From Hydractinia symbiolongicarpus (taxonomy: Eukaryota; Cnidaria; Hydrozoa; Anthoathecata; Hydractiniidae), in assembly GCF_029227915.1 (NCBI RefSeq), contig NC_079880.1:8000001-8064000 (forward strand): a stretch of 64,000 nt of DNA, in the 5' to 3' direction. Positions 29,041-39,844 of this stretch are shown in pieces (positions within the stretch are counted from its first letter, which is position 1; the number at the start of each line of letters is the position of its first letter). The notes beneath the pieces are model-generated. The model searched no databases, had not been told where the DNA came from, and worked only from the letters and a program-made list of their open reading frames with translations. Position numbers and translations under genes: made by a program.

Positions 29041-32000
29041 ATCCGACATTTTTTACGGTGGGGCCAATCCTAGTCGTTAGCGCCCGCTGAAGAAATAGAG
29101 ACAGTTTCAAAAACTACATTTCCTTGACTTTCTCACGGTATCAATCCGTTTGAGTTACAACCGTTGTGTCACATGTTCGTACCAACATGCATTAAGCGAT
29201 ATTTTTCCGATATTACTAGGTTGCGTCGCTTATCACAGTGAAACGATTGACTGTGTGACTTAATTGAACTGATTTTGGACTTTGAGCTTACAAATGTGAT
29301 AAATGAAAAATTGGACTCCGAGATATAACATTCTTCTTTATTTGGCATGATTGCTGCAACTCAGCCATTACACTAGGCGCTGTGGTAGCGCTTTATTTAG
29401 AAATTTAGGTTAATCAGACATTTTTTACGGTGGGGCCAATCCTAGTCGTTAGTGCGCGCTGAAGAAATAGAGACAGTTTCAAAAACTACATTTCCTGGAC
29501 TTTCTAACGGTGTCAATCCGTTTGAGTTACAACCGTTGTGTCACATATTCGCACCAACATGTATTTAGTGATATTTTTCCGATATCACTTGGTTGCATCG
29601 CTTTTAATAGTGCTACGATTCACTGTGGCACTTAATTGAACTAATTTTGGACTTTGACCTTATAAATGTGATAAATGAGACAACTGGAATCCAAGAAATA
29701 ACATTCTCTTTTATTTGGCATGATTGATGCAACTCAGCGATTACACTGGGCGCTGTGGTAACGCTTTATTAAAAACTTTAGATAAATATGTCATTTTGTA
29801 CTGTGGGATCAATCCTAGCCGTTAGCGCGCGCTGAAGAAATAGAGACAGTTTTAAAAACTACATATCATTGACTTTCTGACCGTATCAATCCGTTTGACT
29901 TACAACGGTTCCGTCACATATTCGTACCAACATGTATTAAGCGATATATGTCCGATAATACTAGTTTGTCTCGCTTTTAACAGGGAAACGATTGACTGTG
30001 GTACTTAATGAACTGATTTTTCACTTTGACCTTGCAAATCTGATAAATGAGACAATGGACTCCAAGAAAAAACATTCTTCTTAATTGGATATGATTGCTG
30101 AAACTCAGCAATTACACTGGGCGCTGTGGTACGCTTTATTTAGAAATTCAGATTAATCAGACATTTTTACAGTGGTACCAATCCTAGTCATTAGAGAGCG
30201 CTGAAGAAGTAGAGAAAGTTTCAGAAACTTCATTTCATTGACTTTCTAACGGTATCAATCTGTTTGAGTTACAACTGTTGCGTCACATATTCGTACCAAC
30301 ATGCATTAAGCCATATTTTTCCGAGATTACTAGGTTGCGTCGCTTTTAACAGTGAAACGATTGACTGTGGTACTTAATGAACTGATTTTTGACTTTGACC
30401 TTACAAATGTGATAAATGAAATAATTGGACTTCAAGATATAACATTCTTCTTTATTTGGCATGATTGCTGCAACTCAGCGATTACACTGGGCGCTGTGGT
30501 AGCGCTTTATTTAGAAATTTAGGTTAATCAGACATTTTTTACGGTGGGGCCAATCCTAGTCGTTAGCGCGCGCTGAAGAAATAGAGACAGTTTCACAAAC
30601 TACATTTCCTTGACTTTCTCACGGTATCAATCCGTTTGAGTTACAACCGTTGTGTCACATATTTGCACCAACATGCATTAAGCGATATTGTTCTGATAAT
30701 ACTAGGCTGTATCGTTTTTAACAGAGCAACGATTGACTGTGGGACTTAATTGAGCTGATTATGGACTTTGACCTTAAAAATGTGATATATGAGACAACTG
30801 GAATCCAAGAAATAATATTCTTCTTTATTTGGCATGATTGCTGCAACTCAGCGATTACACTGGGAGCTGTGGTAGCTCTTTATTTAGAAATTTAGATTAA
30901 TCCGATATTTTTTATGGTGGGGCCAATCCTAGTCGTTAGCGCGCGCTGAAGAAATAGAGACAGTTTCAAAAACTACATTTCCTTGACTTTCTCACGGTAC
31001 CAATCCGTTTGTGTTACAACCGTTGTGTCACATATTCGCACCAACATGCATTAAGCGATATTTTTCCGATTTTACTAGGTTGCGTCGCTAATAACAGTGA
31101 AACGATTGACTGTGGTACTTAGTGAACTGATTCTGGACTTTGACCTTACAAATGAGATAAATAAGATAATTGGACTCCACGAAATAATATTCCCCTTATT
31201 TGGACATGTTTGTGGAACTCTGTAATTACACTGGACCCTGTGGTAGCGCTTTATGCAGAAATTTAGATTAATCTGACATTTTTTACGGTGGGGCCAATCC
31301 TAGTCGTTAGCGCGCTCTGAAGAAATAGAGAAAGTTTCAAAAACTACATTTTAGTGATTTCCAAACGGTATCAATCCCTTCTAGTTACAACGGTTGCGTC
31401 ACATATTCGTACCAACATGTACTTAGTGATATTTTTCTGATAATACTAGGTTGCATCGCTTTTAACAGAGCAACGATTGACTGTGGGACTTAGTTGAGCT
31501 GATTTTGGACTTTGACCTTTTAAATGTGATAAATAAGACAACTGGAATCCAAGAAATAACATTCTTTATTTGAAATGATTGCTGGAACTCAGCGATTACA
31601 CTGGGCGCTCTGGTAGCGCTTTATTTAGAAATTTAGATTAATCCGACGTTGTTTACGCTTGGGCCAATCCTAGTCGTTAGCGCGCGCTGAAGAAATAGAG
31701 ACAGTTTTAAAAACTTTAAAGCTACATTTCCTTGACTTTCTAACGGTATCAATCTGTTTGAGTTACGACCGTTGCGTCACATATTCGTACCAACATGCAT
31801 TAAGCCATATTTTTCCGAGATTACTAGGTTGCGTCGCTTATAACAGTGAAACGATTAACTGTGTGACTTAATTGAACTGATTTCGGACTTTGAGCTTACA
31901 AATGTGATAAATGAGATAAATGGACTCCAAGATACAATATTCCTCTTAATTGGACATGTTTGGTGGAACTCTGTAATTACACTGGACCTTGTGGTAGCGC

Positions 32001-32215
32001 TTTATACAGAAATTTAGATTAATCTGACATTTTTTACGGTGGGGCCAATCCTAGTCGTTAGCGCGCTCTGAAGAAATAGAGAAAGTTTCAAAAACTACAT
32101 TTCATTGACTTTCTAACGGTATCAATCAGTTTGAGTTACAACCGTTGCGTCACATATTCGTACCAACATGTATTAAGCGATATTTTTCCGATATTACTAG
32201 GTTGCATCGCTTATA

Positions 32216-33056
32216 ACAGTATCGGCATGCAACGTCTATCGTCTCCATTACCCCTTGTTCCCTCTGTGTATAGGTTCCATGTCTATTTCAAAATTCGAAT
32301 AATACTAGGTGTCGTTGTGGTATCGTTGCCTGGCTCTTCCCGCTTCATTATCTTGAATAACCCATTCAATAATCAAAAGCTTCACGCATTGACACGTGAT
32401 TTTGGAGTATCTGGCAATGAGCAAGAATTGAAAATGGGAGTATTTTCATTGCGTGGGAAACCAAACTTAAAGATTCTCCTGGCAGTGGGCCTTCATATTT
32501 TAATGAAAATTCATGGAGTAGGTTGGTAATCGAAAATAGTCCGGGTATTACACGTATTGGCGTTTAAAAGTTACCGCAAAGTGTACGATGCTACGCGTAC
32601 TTGATTTTGGAGACCCAAGCCAATGCGCGATCAGGAATTATCGGTAATCAGGGCAGTTCTATTGATGCCCAACGGCTTTACTTGACGACCTTTGAACAGC
32701 TGATGATTAGATGTACAAATACAGGTAGAGAAATTAGTGAATTCAAGAACGTACTCAGATATGCACGAAGCAAGGTCGTTTATAGTGTTGCCCATGGCGT
32801 CTACATGATCCCAAGCGATATGAACCTGAGGATCGGGAATGTCCAAGGATTTAACAACAAGATCCTGGTAAGTCAGGACCATTTCAAGATTTGTATCAAT
32901 CCCAATATTAACGCTCCGCATGCTGTTACCATACCAAGGAAGCAGGTATATGATATACCCCTCCATCCACTATCCTCCGAGGAAACTGCTGTTAATGAGG
33001 ATACCAAAGCCACGCTGGTTACGGTAGGAGTAGGATATATATGGATGAAGAAATAG
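32216..33056 (+). pseudogene. Unassigned conserved Polinton protein, copy A (broken)
   Basis: Three reading-frame segments together match the product encoded at 52,604-53,085. The first, about 32,280-32,450, has NPFNNQKLHALTRDFG. The second, about 32,520-32,570, has NSPGITRIGV followed by a stop codon at 32,565. The third, 32,570-33,056, has RCYAYLILETQAN, then FKNVLRYAR, MIPSDMNLRIGN and FNNKILVSQDHFK. It ends with a short hydrophobic stretch and lysines (GVGYIWMKK), perhaps a tail anchor. The 5' end is lost at the satellite boundary. I recognise it as a recurrent gene of cnidarian-type Polintons but know no function. It converges on the membrane-protein gene at 33,089. Confidence 0.72.
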
Positions 33057-33088
33057 GTCTAATGTGTTTTATCAACATACCAGACTCT

Positions 33089-33792
33089 TCATCGATTCTT
33101 ACTCCTCCTATTACTCACATAAGCCACCACGATACCTACGGCGGCAGCCAAGGCCATATACAAGTGCTTTGCTTTAACTTCCACAACCTTGGAGGCTATC
33201 TTGAAAAATAATGAGACAATACTGCCAATAATCCCCGGAAGTGCAGCGTTCGCTTTGCCAGCAACGTACTTTAAAAATTTCCCGAGACGCTCCAGCTGCT
33301 TTCTCACAAACCCTTTGCTACCACCACCTCCTCCTGTACTTCTTACGGCGCCTGCACTTCCTCCAGTGACGGCGAGCACGATGGTAGAAACCAGTAGACC
33401 AACAGCGGAAACGATGCTGGCAATCATTATGGCCAGCTCTTTGAACACAATGGTCAGTTTCTCCCGTAGTGATGTGTCGTCCTCAGCGATCTTCATGGGG
33501 GTCTGCTTAATTGCCTTCAACTGATTGTGGATATCCTTATCCCAAATTTTTTGTTGCTCCTCGGATACACCTGGCGTAGCTTTCTTTGTCTTTGACCTCT
33601 TCAGTTTACCGCTGAGAGTCTGAAGCTCGCGCTTAAACCCCCTTTTTCACGTTCGTCTAAGGCTTCGGTAAAGGAAGTATCCTCCATCAGACTCTTTGTT
33701 TCATCTATAACATTCTGGAGCAATGGCAGCATCTCGATGTCTCCAGGGTTGTCCTCGATGGTATCAATTTTATTCAAGAGTTCCTGCGCCAT
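33089..33792 (-). pseudogene. Polinton membrane protein with GIIGSIVSLF segment (one frameshift)
   Basis: The gene reads leftward from an ATG at 33,792, overlapping the 3' end of the upstream acidic-protein gene by about 23 bases. The first part (about 50 codons) is acidic and helical. The frame shifts near 33,645 in a C/T homopolymer, and the rest continues to 33,089. The second part holds LREKLTIVFKELAIMIASI, a hydrophobic segment, a glycine-rich linker (STGGGGGSKG), KQLERLGKFLKYVAGKAN, the hydrophobic ALPGIIGSIVSLFFKI, and a final hydrophobic stretch before a basic tail. Proteins with this layout are common in cnidarian Polintons. A virion-membrane or capsid-associated role is a guess. Confidence 0.72.
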
Positions 33793-34228
33793 CTTTATCC
33801 TTGTGTGGTGTGGTATAGTCAGTAAACCCTAAGGCCTTCAAACGCGTAGGTTCTAAGTCCGTCTCTATGGTTTTAATAGCTCTTACCTCACCGGTCATAG
33901 TCGTAAGAACTATCTCTTTATAGACCCGCTCCCCTTTCGTCATCTGTCTAAAAACAAGCTTTTTACCCTCATCAGCCCTAAAATAATGATAATTTTTATC
34001 GGTTGACAGCAATCCTAAATGCTCGCTAAGTTTAGCATAAAGATCGTCGACGAAGTTCTGTTCCCCCAGCCCTACATCCAATCGCCTACGCGCACCTCCA
34101 TACTGTTGTCCTGGCGTTAGGCTGGCATCAGGCTCGGGCCGAAGGATTTCGCTCACACTACTAAACTCCTCAGGCTCCTCTTGTATAATTCTTTCTTCTG
34201 TGAAGTCATATCCGGGATTATCAGCCAT
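33770..34228 (-). CDS. Acidic Polinton protein of unknown function
   Basis: An uninterrupted reading frame of 152 codons runs leftward from ATG at 34,228. The N-terminus is acidic (EERIIQEEPEEF), followed by LTPGQQYGGARRRLD and a middle part with NFVDDLYAKLSEHLGL and NYHYFRADEGKKL. No membrane segment, zinc site or catalytic motif is visible. The next gene starts inside its 3' end in another frame, which is typical compact packing. It diverges from the capsid gene across about 120 bp of spacer. It is one of the few genes here without a visible break. I do not recognise a named family. Confidence 0.65.
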   Translation of the reverse strand: MADNPGYDFTEERIIQEEPEEFSSVSEILRPEPDASLTPGQQYGGARRRLDVGLGEQNFVDDLYAKLSEHLGLLSTDKNYHYFRADEGKKLVFRQMTKGERVYKEIVLTTMTGEVRAIKTIETDLEPTRLKALGFTDYTTPHKDKDGAGTLE

Positions 34229-34349
34229 TTATTTCAACCACCAACCTACCTAAGTAAGTAAGTGTTTTTGGTAAATTAGATCCTAACAAGGAATTAAAGA
34301 CAATGATTGCCATTAAAGGCAAGAGGCAAAGGGTGAAGATCAGTCAAGT
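34229..34349. promoter_or_regulatory. Divergent intergenic spacer before the capsid gene
   Basis: The acidic-protein gene (leftward) and the capsid gene (rightward) diverge from this 121-bp spacer, so promoters for both probably lie here. It contains a short TAAG tandem run around 34,251-34,262. No clear TATA box was identified. Confidence 0.3.
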
Positions 34350-35514
34350 ATGATCAACCAGAACGAAGATTTGTATGTTGATCTACCAAACATGGGTCAA
34401 AACGTTTTCCCCCGGCTCAATCAAGTTGCTTTTTGACTTGGAATTGACCGGTACCAATACCAAACGCACCATCGTCAGCAACATCGGCAAGGCTTTAGTA
34501 TAAAACCTTTGCATCAGCTTGAACGGTAATGAAGTGCAGAACATACAAGATTACAACGTGCTCGCGGTATATAGAGACTTGTGGCTCCCAAAATTTGAGC
34601 ACCAGAACAACCTGATCCTTCAGGGTATCAATCAGAACGATGGCACCATAAGAGCTGTACAAGTAAAAGACAGCGACCACGTGGCGAATGATGAGGAGAA
34701 AGCGATCGTGGTGGCGTATGGCAACACCTTTTGCGTACCATTGGGAAAAATGTTCAAACTCACTGGAGACTTGCCCTTCTACCAAGCAGGCTTACACGAT
34801 AGGCTGCAGTGCGTAATACATTTTGCTCCCTATGGTGACGTGATCAAAGATTCTGGTACGGCTGCTGCTGGAAGCACGGCAGCCAAGCCAGCTGATAGTG
34901 GGTATAAGATCAGCAATATATGCTTAGAGTTTGATAAAGTGACAAACGAGGGTCTGGCGAGCGCTATAATGTCACGATACAGACGTCTCGCCCTACCCTA
35001 CGAGCTTATACTTCGCACCAAGGTTGTCACCATAGAGAAGGCTTATACGAGTTACAACCTGCAAATCGACACACCAGCGAAAAGCCTTAAAGGTATATTA
35101 TTATTATTATTCGTAGATCCGGGGAAAGTGAAGGCCTATTCGGGGAACAACGAGGTCCTCCACAACCCCAAGATCGAAAAGATCGCGATCACGGTGGAAG
35201 GTGAGCCGAATGAACTGTATAGCCATGCCATGTTGCCGAAGGACCATCTGGACCAAGTCTTCGGATCCCACGATTGCGAAGTGACCATTGGTCAGTTCTT
35301 TAGTGAAAGATACGCGCTGTTCATCGACTTCAGGGCAACACCCGATCGGGGCCTACATGGTAGTGAGCGGCCTCTGCAAGAGCTCAGCGACGGTATTACC
35401 TTGCATATGACAAAAAAGAATGATGGTACGGGTGATATACGCTGTTATGTTTACTTACTCCAAGATGCTCAGTTGAATATTTTAGATGGTAGGTTCCACA
35501 GTGTGGAGTATTAG
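34350..35514 (+). pseudogene. Polinton major capsid protein, copy A (two breaks near the N-terminus)
   Basis: This is the double jelly-roll major capsid protein that builds the icosahedral shell of Polinton virions. The probable start is ATG at 34,350 (product begins MINQNEDLYVDLPN). A frameshift sits at about 34,410 in a run of C, and a TAA stop at 34,501. From there the frame is open to 35,514. Visible landmarks are DLWLPKFEHQNNL, LTGDLPFYQAGLHDRLQ, IHFAPYGDVIKD, a mid-protein SRYRRLALPYE, GEPNELYSHAMLPKDH, and the C-terminal YLLQDAQLNILDGRF. The homologous copy B lies at 45,970-47,045. Total length near 385 residues is slightly short for Polinton capsid proteins. A TTA/ATT run at 35,097-35,112 encodes a leucine stretch. 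Confidence 0.88.
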
Positions 35515-35537
35515 ACCGAATATTCATTATCATAACG

Positions 35538-35564
35538 TTATTCTATGGTAATACCATAGAATAA
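35538..35564. terminator. 13-bp near-perfect palindrome after the capsid gene
   Basis: TTATTCTATGGTA and its exact reverse complement are separated by one base. It begins 24 bp past the capsid stop codon and overlaps the start of the next gene. It can fold as a hairpin in transcripts from either strand. A role in transcript end formation is inferred from position only. Confidence 0.5.
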
Positions 35565-35967
35565 AACAATCGCAACAATCGGCGTCCTCGCAGCGGGCGC
35601 TGCTATAAATGCATTAGCGTTCAGCGGTTCAAATTTTTTATTCATCAAACTCTCGGGCCATGGAGAGGAGAAACGAAAACGACACAATACAGCGGTTGAA
35701 AAATTAAAAACCGCTCAGGCGCACTGGGTACGTGACAGACAGAGCAAAATCGACTGGTATAACCAGCAGCGAGAGCCTAAGCGTCAAGCTGGAGAAAGTT
35801 TAAAAGAACTCGACGAAGGGATGAGACAGTACTATATCGCCACGATTGAGAAAGCTCCACGATTATTTGATTTCTATACCTCAAGCAAGCAGCAACAAGA
35901 TGGTGAACTATCCTTTATTCTCGGCTCGCTAGCTCTCCTCGGCTTTGTAGCATACAAGTGTATGTAA
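35545..35967 (+). pseudogene. Small Polinton protein with a hydrophobic segment at each end, copy A (early stop)
   Basis: The frame runs from ATG at 35,545 to TAA at 35,965, with one TAG at 35,557, four codons after the start. The rest is open. The product begins with a hydrophobic stretch (TIATIGVLAAGAAINALAF). A basic, helical middle follows (EKRKRHNTAVEKLKTAQ, QSKIDWYN, ESLKELDEGMRQYYIATIEK). It ends with ELSFILGSLALLGFVAY, a second membrane-like segment. The same gene sits between capsid and integrase in fragment B (45,565-45,962), so position and sequence are both conserved. A small virion membrane protein is plausible; the function is unknown. Confidence 0.72.
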
Positions 35968-35990
35968 TCGTTTTTTCATATCTAGTAAAT

Positions 35991-36963
35991 ATGTCAAAAG
36001 CAAAGCATTTTGTTACTCCGGAAGAAGCGGAAAAACTAAGCAGCCTATATTACCAACCCGAAAATCTCTGGACTGGTAGGAAAGCTATTAAACTACTCTC
36101 CGAGCAGAGTGATCTCTCCAAAAAGAGAGTTATTCACTGGCTATCCCGTCAGCTGCTATGGGTCAGGCATATCAAAGGCCCAAAAAGAATACATCATGAG
36201 ATGCATTAATTTGACTTGCTCTACATGCCTCTGTATGGTAATACATACAAATATACACTAACAGACATCGATGTAGCATCCCGCTTCGAAGTCGCAAGAC
36301 CGCTACGTACTAAGAAAGCTAGTGAAGTAGCCCAGATGATCAAGGACATTTATAAGGCAGTACCTTTACGATACCTCAAGACATTCCAATGCGATAACAG
36401 CTCGGAATTCAAGTCTAATGTGACGAAGCTGTTGGAGAGCCAAGGTGTTGAGGTTAAACGGGCAACTACTAAATATCACCATACGTTCACAGCGTTCGTG
36501 GAGTCCTACAACAAAGTACTTGCAGAAAGACTCTTCAAACCTCAAGATGCGCAAGAGCTTGCCTCTGACGAAACTAGTACCACATGGGTTATACACCTAT
36601 AAAATATTGCAAAAATTATGAACAATTCCAAGACGGCCATGAGTAGTATGAAACCTTCAAAAGCCATTAAACTCGATGACGTACCACTCGCAAAAAGCGA
36701 AATCCATCCTGAGGAAAAGCCTCTACCGCATGATAGTCTATATTTGTACTTGCTGCAACCCGGGGGAAGAGCATGGGGATGTAAGGAAAAGGGCAACGGA
36801 TTCCTGGTGGAGCTAAAAGACGTATAGACTGGACCGTGTAGTGACTTGTAAACGTCTCCTGTACTATTTGGCAGATGGGCCTGATAGAAGTTTTGTGGCT
36901 GAAGAGTTGCTGCTAGTACCCGAGGATGTAGAATTGCCCCCGTATTATATGAAACAATGGTAA
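35991..36963 (+). pseudogene. Polinton retroviral-type integrase, copy A (broken)
   Basis: DDE integrases of this family join Polinton DNA to the host genome. The N-terminal part (ATG 35,991) has LWTGRKAIKLLSEQSDLS and a helix-turn-helix-like region. A TAA at 36,207 interrupts the frame, which then continues in the same frame with FDLLYMPLYGNTYKY and DVASRFEVARPLRTKKASE. The second catalytic Asp is in FQCDNSSEFK and the Glu is in AFVESYNK, exactly 35 residues later, the DD35E spacing. A stop at 36,600 and a frameshift follow. The C-terminal part (LDDVPLAKSEIHPEE, then LLYYLADGPDRSFVAEELL and LVPEDVELPPYY) is in other frames. The family includes worm transposon-derived F54H12.3-like proteins. 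Confidence 0.88.
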
Positions 36964-36999
36964 CATTTCTCGATTTTGTGTGGCTCATAAGAGCTACAA

Positions 37000-37616
37000 A
37001 AACATATAAGTCTTTGCACGCGGGCGCAGTAATATGGAAAATGATGATACCAATCGTCGTCAGGAGTAGTATGCTTGCGAAATATCATGATTACATTATC
37101 TTTACCCCCATCATTGGCATGTGGTGCGTATGTCTGACGGAGTCCCGCAATTTCCAATGTTCGGAGATCAAGCTGTTTCTCTCTTTCATGAAGATCCTCC
37201 CGAAGGTTTGCTATAGTTACATCCCTATCGTTCAGGTCATCGGTGAGTATTGCAAGAGCTTGATGATGCTCTTCGATGGTTTCTTGTAATGTTTCAATCC
37301 CTTTTGACGCCAGCATTCTCATATTTGCCAGAGCCTTTGCTTTTCTTGAATGTACACAAATCTTTAAAGCATCATCCAAAGAGATGAATATTTCGTGAGC
37401 ATTATTAGTTTCCTTTAACCCGGCATACCAGGCCGGGTCCTGAGCATTTAGCTCTATGCGCGTCTTCTCCGCTTTATTAAGCGCTCCACAGGATGTTTGA
37501 ATATCAGTAATCCCTAAAAACCTTCCAAGATCAGCACGCTTTAACATGGGCTTACCCTGATTGTTTAATAATATCTCAATGGTAGGCAATGTGTTAAATA
37601 ATGTAATTGAGGACAT
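37000..37616 (-). CDS. BRO/MSV199-like protein with DUF3627-like C-terminus, copy A (3' truncated)
   Basis: The frame opens at ATG 37,616 and reads leftward. Residues 1-100 resemble the N-terminal DNA-binding domain of large-DNA-virus BRO/MSV199 proteins (LKRADLGRFLGITDIQ, ISLDDALKICVHSRKAKAL). Residues 110-165 form a coiled coil with heptad leucines (LNDRDVTIANLREDLHEREK). From about 180 the motif NVIMIFRKHTT..DDWYHHFPYY matches the copy in fragment B. After about residue 198 similarity ends. Compared with B, roughly 80 C-terminal residues are missing where the gene runs up to the integrase 3' end. It is convergent with the integrase. A regulatory DNA-binding role is inferred. Confidence 0.68.
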
Positions 37617-37627
37617 ATTTATTTAAT

Positions 37628-37816
37628 TTAAATTAGCTTAACCAGGGTCCATGTAATTAGGACAGATATGAAAAAATACTTATTATTCCTTTCCTTTTCT
37701 AATGCATCCCTTAGCTCTTCGTCAAGAGCCTCTAATTGAGATTCCAGATAGGGTATTTTGTCCATTTCTTGGTGGCATGCATTCAGTTGCTTTTCTAATT
37801 ATTGTATATATGACAT
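37628..37816 (-). pseudogene. Small tail-anchored coiled-coil protein (one stop)
   Basis: The frame runs leftward from an ATG at 37,816, inside the end of the ATPase gene, to TAA at 37,628. An in-frame stop lies at 37,799, five codons after that ATG. The next 40 residues are strongly helical (YLESQLEALDEELRDALEKER). They are followed by YFFISVLITWTLVKLI, a membrane-like segment at the extreme C-terminus. The helical-plus-tail-anchor design is clear; homology to a named family is not. Confidence 0.45.
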
Positions 37817-38340
37817 TTGTTCTAGTATACTCCAGGCCCTAGGGTGCTTGAGTCTAATATATAGGCACGCATGCTTTGATTTTTTCAACTGGTTTTTGAT
37901 GGGCTCCCAGTCGCAAATTATGTTGTTTTCTTCATCAATCAGCTTCAAATCAGATCGTTCGTGTGGATACCACATAAATACTATTTTTTCTGCCTTCTCA
38001 AGTTCTTGGGGATTGCAGTATAAGACTGAGTCAACAACGTTTATCCAGGTCTTTGTTTGAAATGATATCGTCTGCAATGAAGAGTGTGCTCTCACCAGCG
38101 AGGAGTTTTAAAAATTTGTTTATCCAATCGAAAAATTTTTCACCTGGATCAATAAAAAATACATAAGGATCTTTCCAAAGCGATTGTCTATCGAGATATG
38201 TCCTATTGTAACGTATGGTGGGACAAAGGATTATAATATTATGAAAGTGACCCTTATATACATTCTCCAAAAGATTGAGAACACGCTGCGTCTTGCCACA
38301 AGTTGTTGTATGCTATGGGCAGACAACAAAATCTTGAAAA
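37799..38340 (-). pseudogene. Polinton packaging ATPase (FtsK/HerA, A32-like), copy A (broken)
   Basis: This ATPase class pumps DNA into Polinton and NCLDV-type capsids. Compared with copy B at 44,002, the Walker A region is ruined: a stop lies at about 38,306 and only CGKTQRVLNLLE of the P-loop neighbourhood remains. HFHNIIILCPTI and TYLDRQSLW follow. LLAGESTLFIADDI is the Walker B segment. At about 38,040 some 60-70 bp that encode the LLELAISGR region of copy B are deleted with a frame change. After that VFMWYPHERSDLKLI and RLKHPRAWSIL complete the C-terminus. It is transcribed leftward together with the genes up to the polymerase. Confidence 0.82.
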
Positions 38341-38343
38341 TGC

Positions 38344-38586
38344 TTACTTAGGTTTGGGCACTATACTCGCGGGCAACCATCCCTTACTCACTGCCATCTC
38401 ACGTGAACCTCGATCAGCTGTAAAATATGCTACCATCTTCATAACATCGCTGGTATCCAGCTTAGTACTGGGGCTCTAGATTCCAAGGAACTTCTTACCA
38501 ACCATGGCATATCCAAATGTGAATCCAAGGTCCACAAAACTTGCGTACACCATATCTATTATCTCCTTCTGTTGGGGTGGTAACAT
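38344..38586 (-). pseudogene. Small conserved Polinton protein next to the ATPase, copy A (one stop)
   Basis: The 80-codon frame starts at ATG 38,586 and ends at TAA 38,344, with one in-frame TAG at about 38,476. Visible segments are FVDLGFTFGYAMVGKKFLG, DVMKMVAYFTAD, RGSREMAVSKGW and a C-terminal SIVPKPK. Fragment B has the same gene at 43,705, again directly upstream of the ATPase. Sequence and position are therefore both conserved. The middle is moderately hydrophobic and could be membrane-associated. No function is known to me. Confidence 0.65.
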
Positions 38587-38609
38587 TTGAACCCATGTTT
38601 TATTATACC

Positions 38610-38955
38610 CTATCGCATGCGAAAAATATCAATATCGTGGTTCGTGGTAGGTTTTTGCTGAGCCGCTGCAGCAGGCTGTTGGGTACTCGCTGATTTACGA
38701 GTAAAATATATGACACCTCCGATACAGGCGATCGCGAGTAGGCTTCCACCAATGTATAATCCACTGTTTGACTGTATAGAACTCACTCCAGAAGAAGTTT
38801 TGACTGGAGGTTGTACAGCACCCTCTTGTTGTCTTTCCTCTTTCTTCTTTCCTCTTCTTCATCAGTGGGGCTAAATTGTAACCCTGTGCGACTCGACCTG
38901 GGTGCTTTACTGGTTTTGTTATTATCCTTTCTTCTTGTGATTGTTCAGTACTCAT
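38610..38955 (-). pseudogene. Small single-pass Polinton membrane protein (frameshift)
   Basis: The reading frame begins at ATG 38,955 with an acidic start and ITKPVKHPGRVAQGYNLA, then a basic KKRKEER run. After a frameshift at about 38,842 it continues with SSIQSNSGLYIGG, the hydrophobic SLLAIACIGGVIYF and a basic, glutamine-rich tail, ending at 38,610. The proline/glycine-rich N-terminus plus one membrane segment is a layout I know from Polinton small proteins. A virion or membrane role is inferred. No copy survives in fragment B. Confidence 0.65.
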
Positions 38956-38956
38956 T

Positions 38957-38982
38957 TTTTATAAGCCACAGGGCTTATAAAA
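38957..38982. terminator. 11-bp inverted repeat between two leftward genes
   Basis: TTTTATAAGCC and its exact reverse complement GGCTTATAAAA are separated by four bases. It sits between the gene starting at 38,955 and the gene ending at 39,003, and ends in A/T-rich arms. A transcript-end or processing signal is inferred from location. Confidence 0.5.
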
Positions 38983-39002
38983 TCTTCCCTCTAGCTTAAT
39001 TT

Positions 39003-39844
39003 TCATAACATACAAGGCCACCTCTTGATGGCCTTTAAACCGTTTCTACTATCGACCATAACCCTATTCATATGTTTAGTTGCCACTAAATCATATGCTT
39101 GTGGTGAGAAGCGATCTCCCGCAGGTGTCAGGATTTTTATACCATGTGCACAGTCCCCGTAAACGGCTGTAATATCTGTATACCTGCAGGCTGTTCTTCC
39201 GCCTTTGAGTAACAGGTTTACCCGTGCAACCAACTCACGATTACCCATGTGTATCTTTGATAGGCTGTTTCCCATTCTTTTCTTCATCAACCTGCTCTTC
39301 ACCACTCTTGGACGTTGAGAACTGGGTGTGATTAATCGTATGGGCAGCTACCAACAGACGCGCGAGGAATCGACTAAAGGCTGTGTACAGGACTATACCC
39401 AAGTCAGCCATGGATTCTCGGATAATAGGATCGTTTTCTAAATCATGACGGAGAGCCTCTATCGAGAGTTACAACATTGCTTATAGCTTTGGTATAAAGG
39501 CTGATAGCATGGGTACTGACAGCCAAGGCAGCCTTCTGCCCCTTCTCATAGAGTTGCTTTTTAACAAAATCAGCATGAATTTTCTCGACTATTTCATCTC
39601 ATGCCTTATCGATGAACGTATCTGTGCATTTTCTAGGTAAAAATTGAGGCTTGGTTTTGCGAGCATCCTTGAGAATCTGGCGCTTATGTATAGGTTGCTC
39701 AGGCGCTTCTGGAGTATTGGCAACATCGTCGAATATTTTAGATAATGAAGACATACTATTTATTACATATTTGTATCGAAAGAGGAAGGCAAGTATCAAT
39801 GTGTATGGGATTAGAATCGCGATCAGTAGTAATATATCCATCAT
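39003..39844 (-). pseudogene. Membrane-anchored Polinton protein of unknown function (broken)
   Basis: The frame begins at ATG 39,844 with a strong N-terminal membrane segment (ILLLIAILIPYTLILAFLF) followed by basic residues, as in a type II anchor. A TGA at about 39,599 breaks the frame. The helical stretch DEIVEKIHADFVKKQLYEK and AISLYTKAISNVV follow. After a frameshift near 39,460 come MADLGIVLYTAFSRFLARLL and, in another frame, GNRELVARVNLLLKGG, TACRYTDITAVYGDCAHG and DLVATKHMNRVMVDS down to 39,003. About 280 residues in all. It precedes the polymerase 3' end. I do not recognise the family. Confidence 0.55.

Larger units (their letters stand above)
1..32215. repeat. 372-bp satellite DNA array (about 86 monomers)
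   Basis: The stretch is an uninterrupted head-to-tail array of one AT-rich monomer of about 372 bp. Landmarks such as GTCACATATTCGTACCAAC and TTAGCGCGCGCTGAAG return at this spacing throughout. Monomers differ by scattered substitutions and 1-3 bp indels, and different variants alternate. Short reading frames of 60-91 codons recur in many monomers but track the repeat and show no sign of being genes. The array starts before the window and ends abruptly at about 32,215 within a monomer, against Polinton fragment A. Long satellite arrays with multi-monomer units are typical of centromeric or pericentromeric heterochromatin; that location is inferred. Confidence 0.97.

Noticed and set aside
1-32215. 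Regular repeats as a possible CRISPR array
   Set aside because: The whole 372-bp unit repeats with no unique spacers, and the context is animal DNA.
32631-32966. Minus-strand reading frame of 111 codons opposite the unassigned Polinton gene
   Set aside because: The plus strand matches the copy in fragment C; this one is a shadow.
33189-33524. Plus-strand reading frame opposite the membrane-protein gene
   Set aside because: The minus strand has the recognisable hydrophobic and glycine-rich layout; the plus-strand frame does not.
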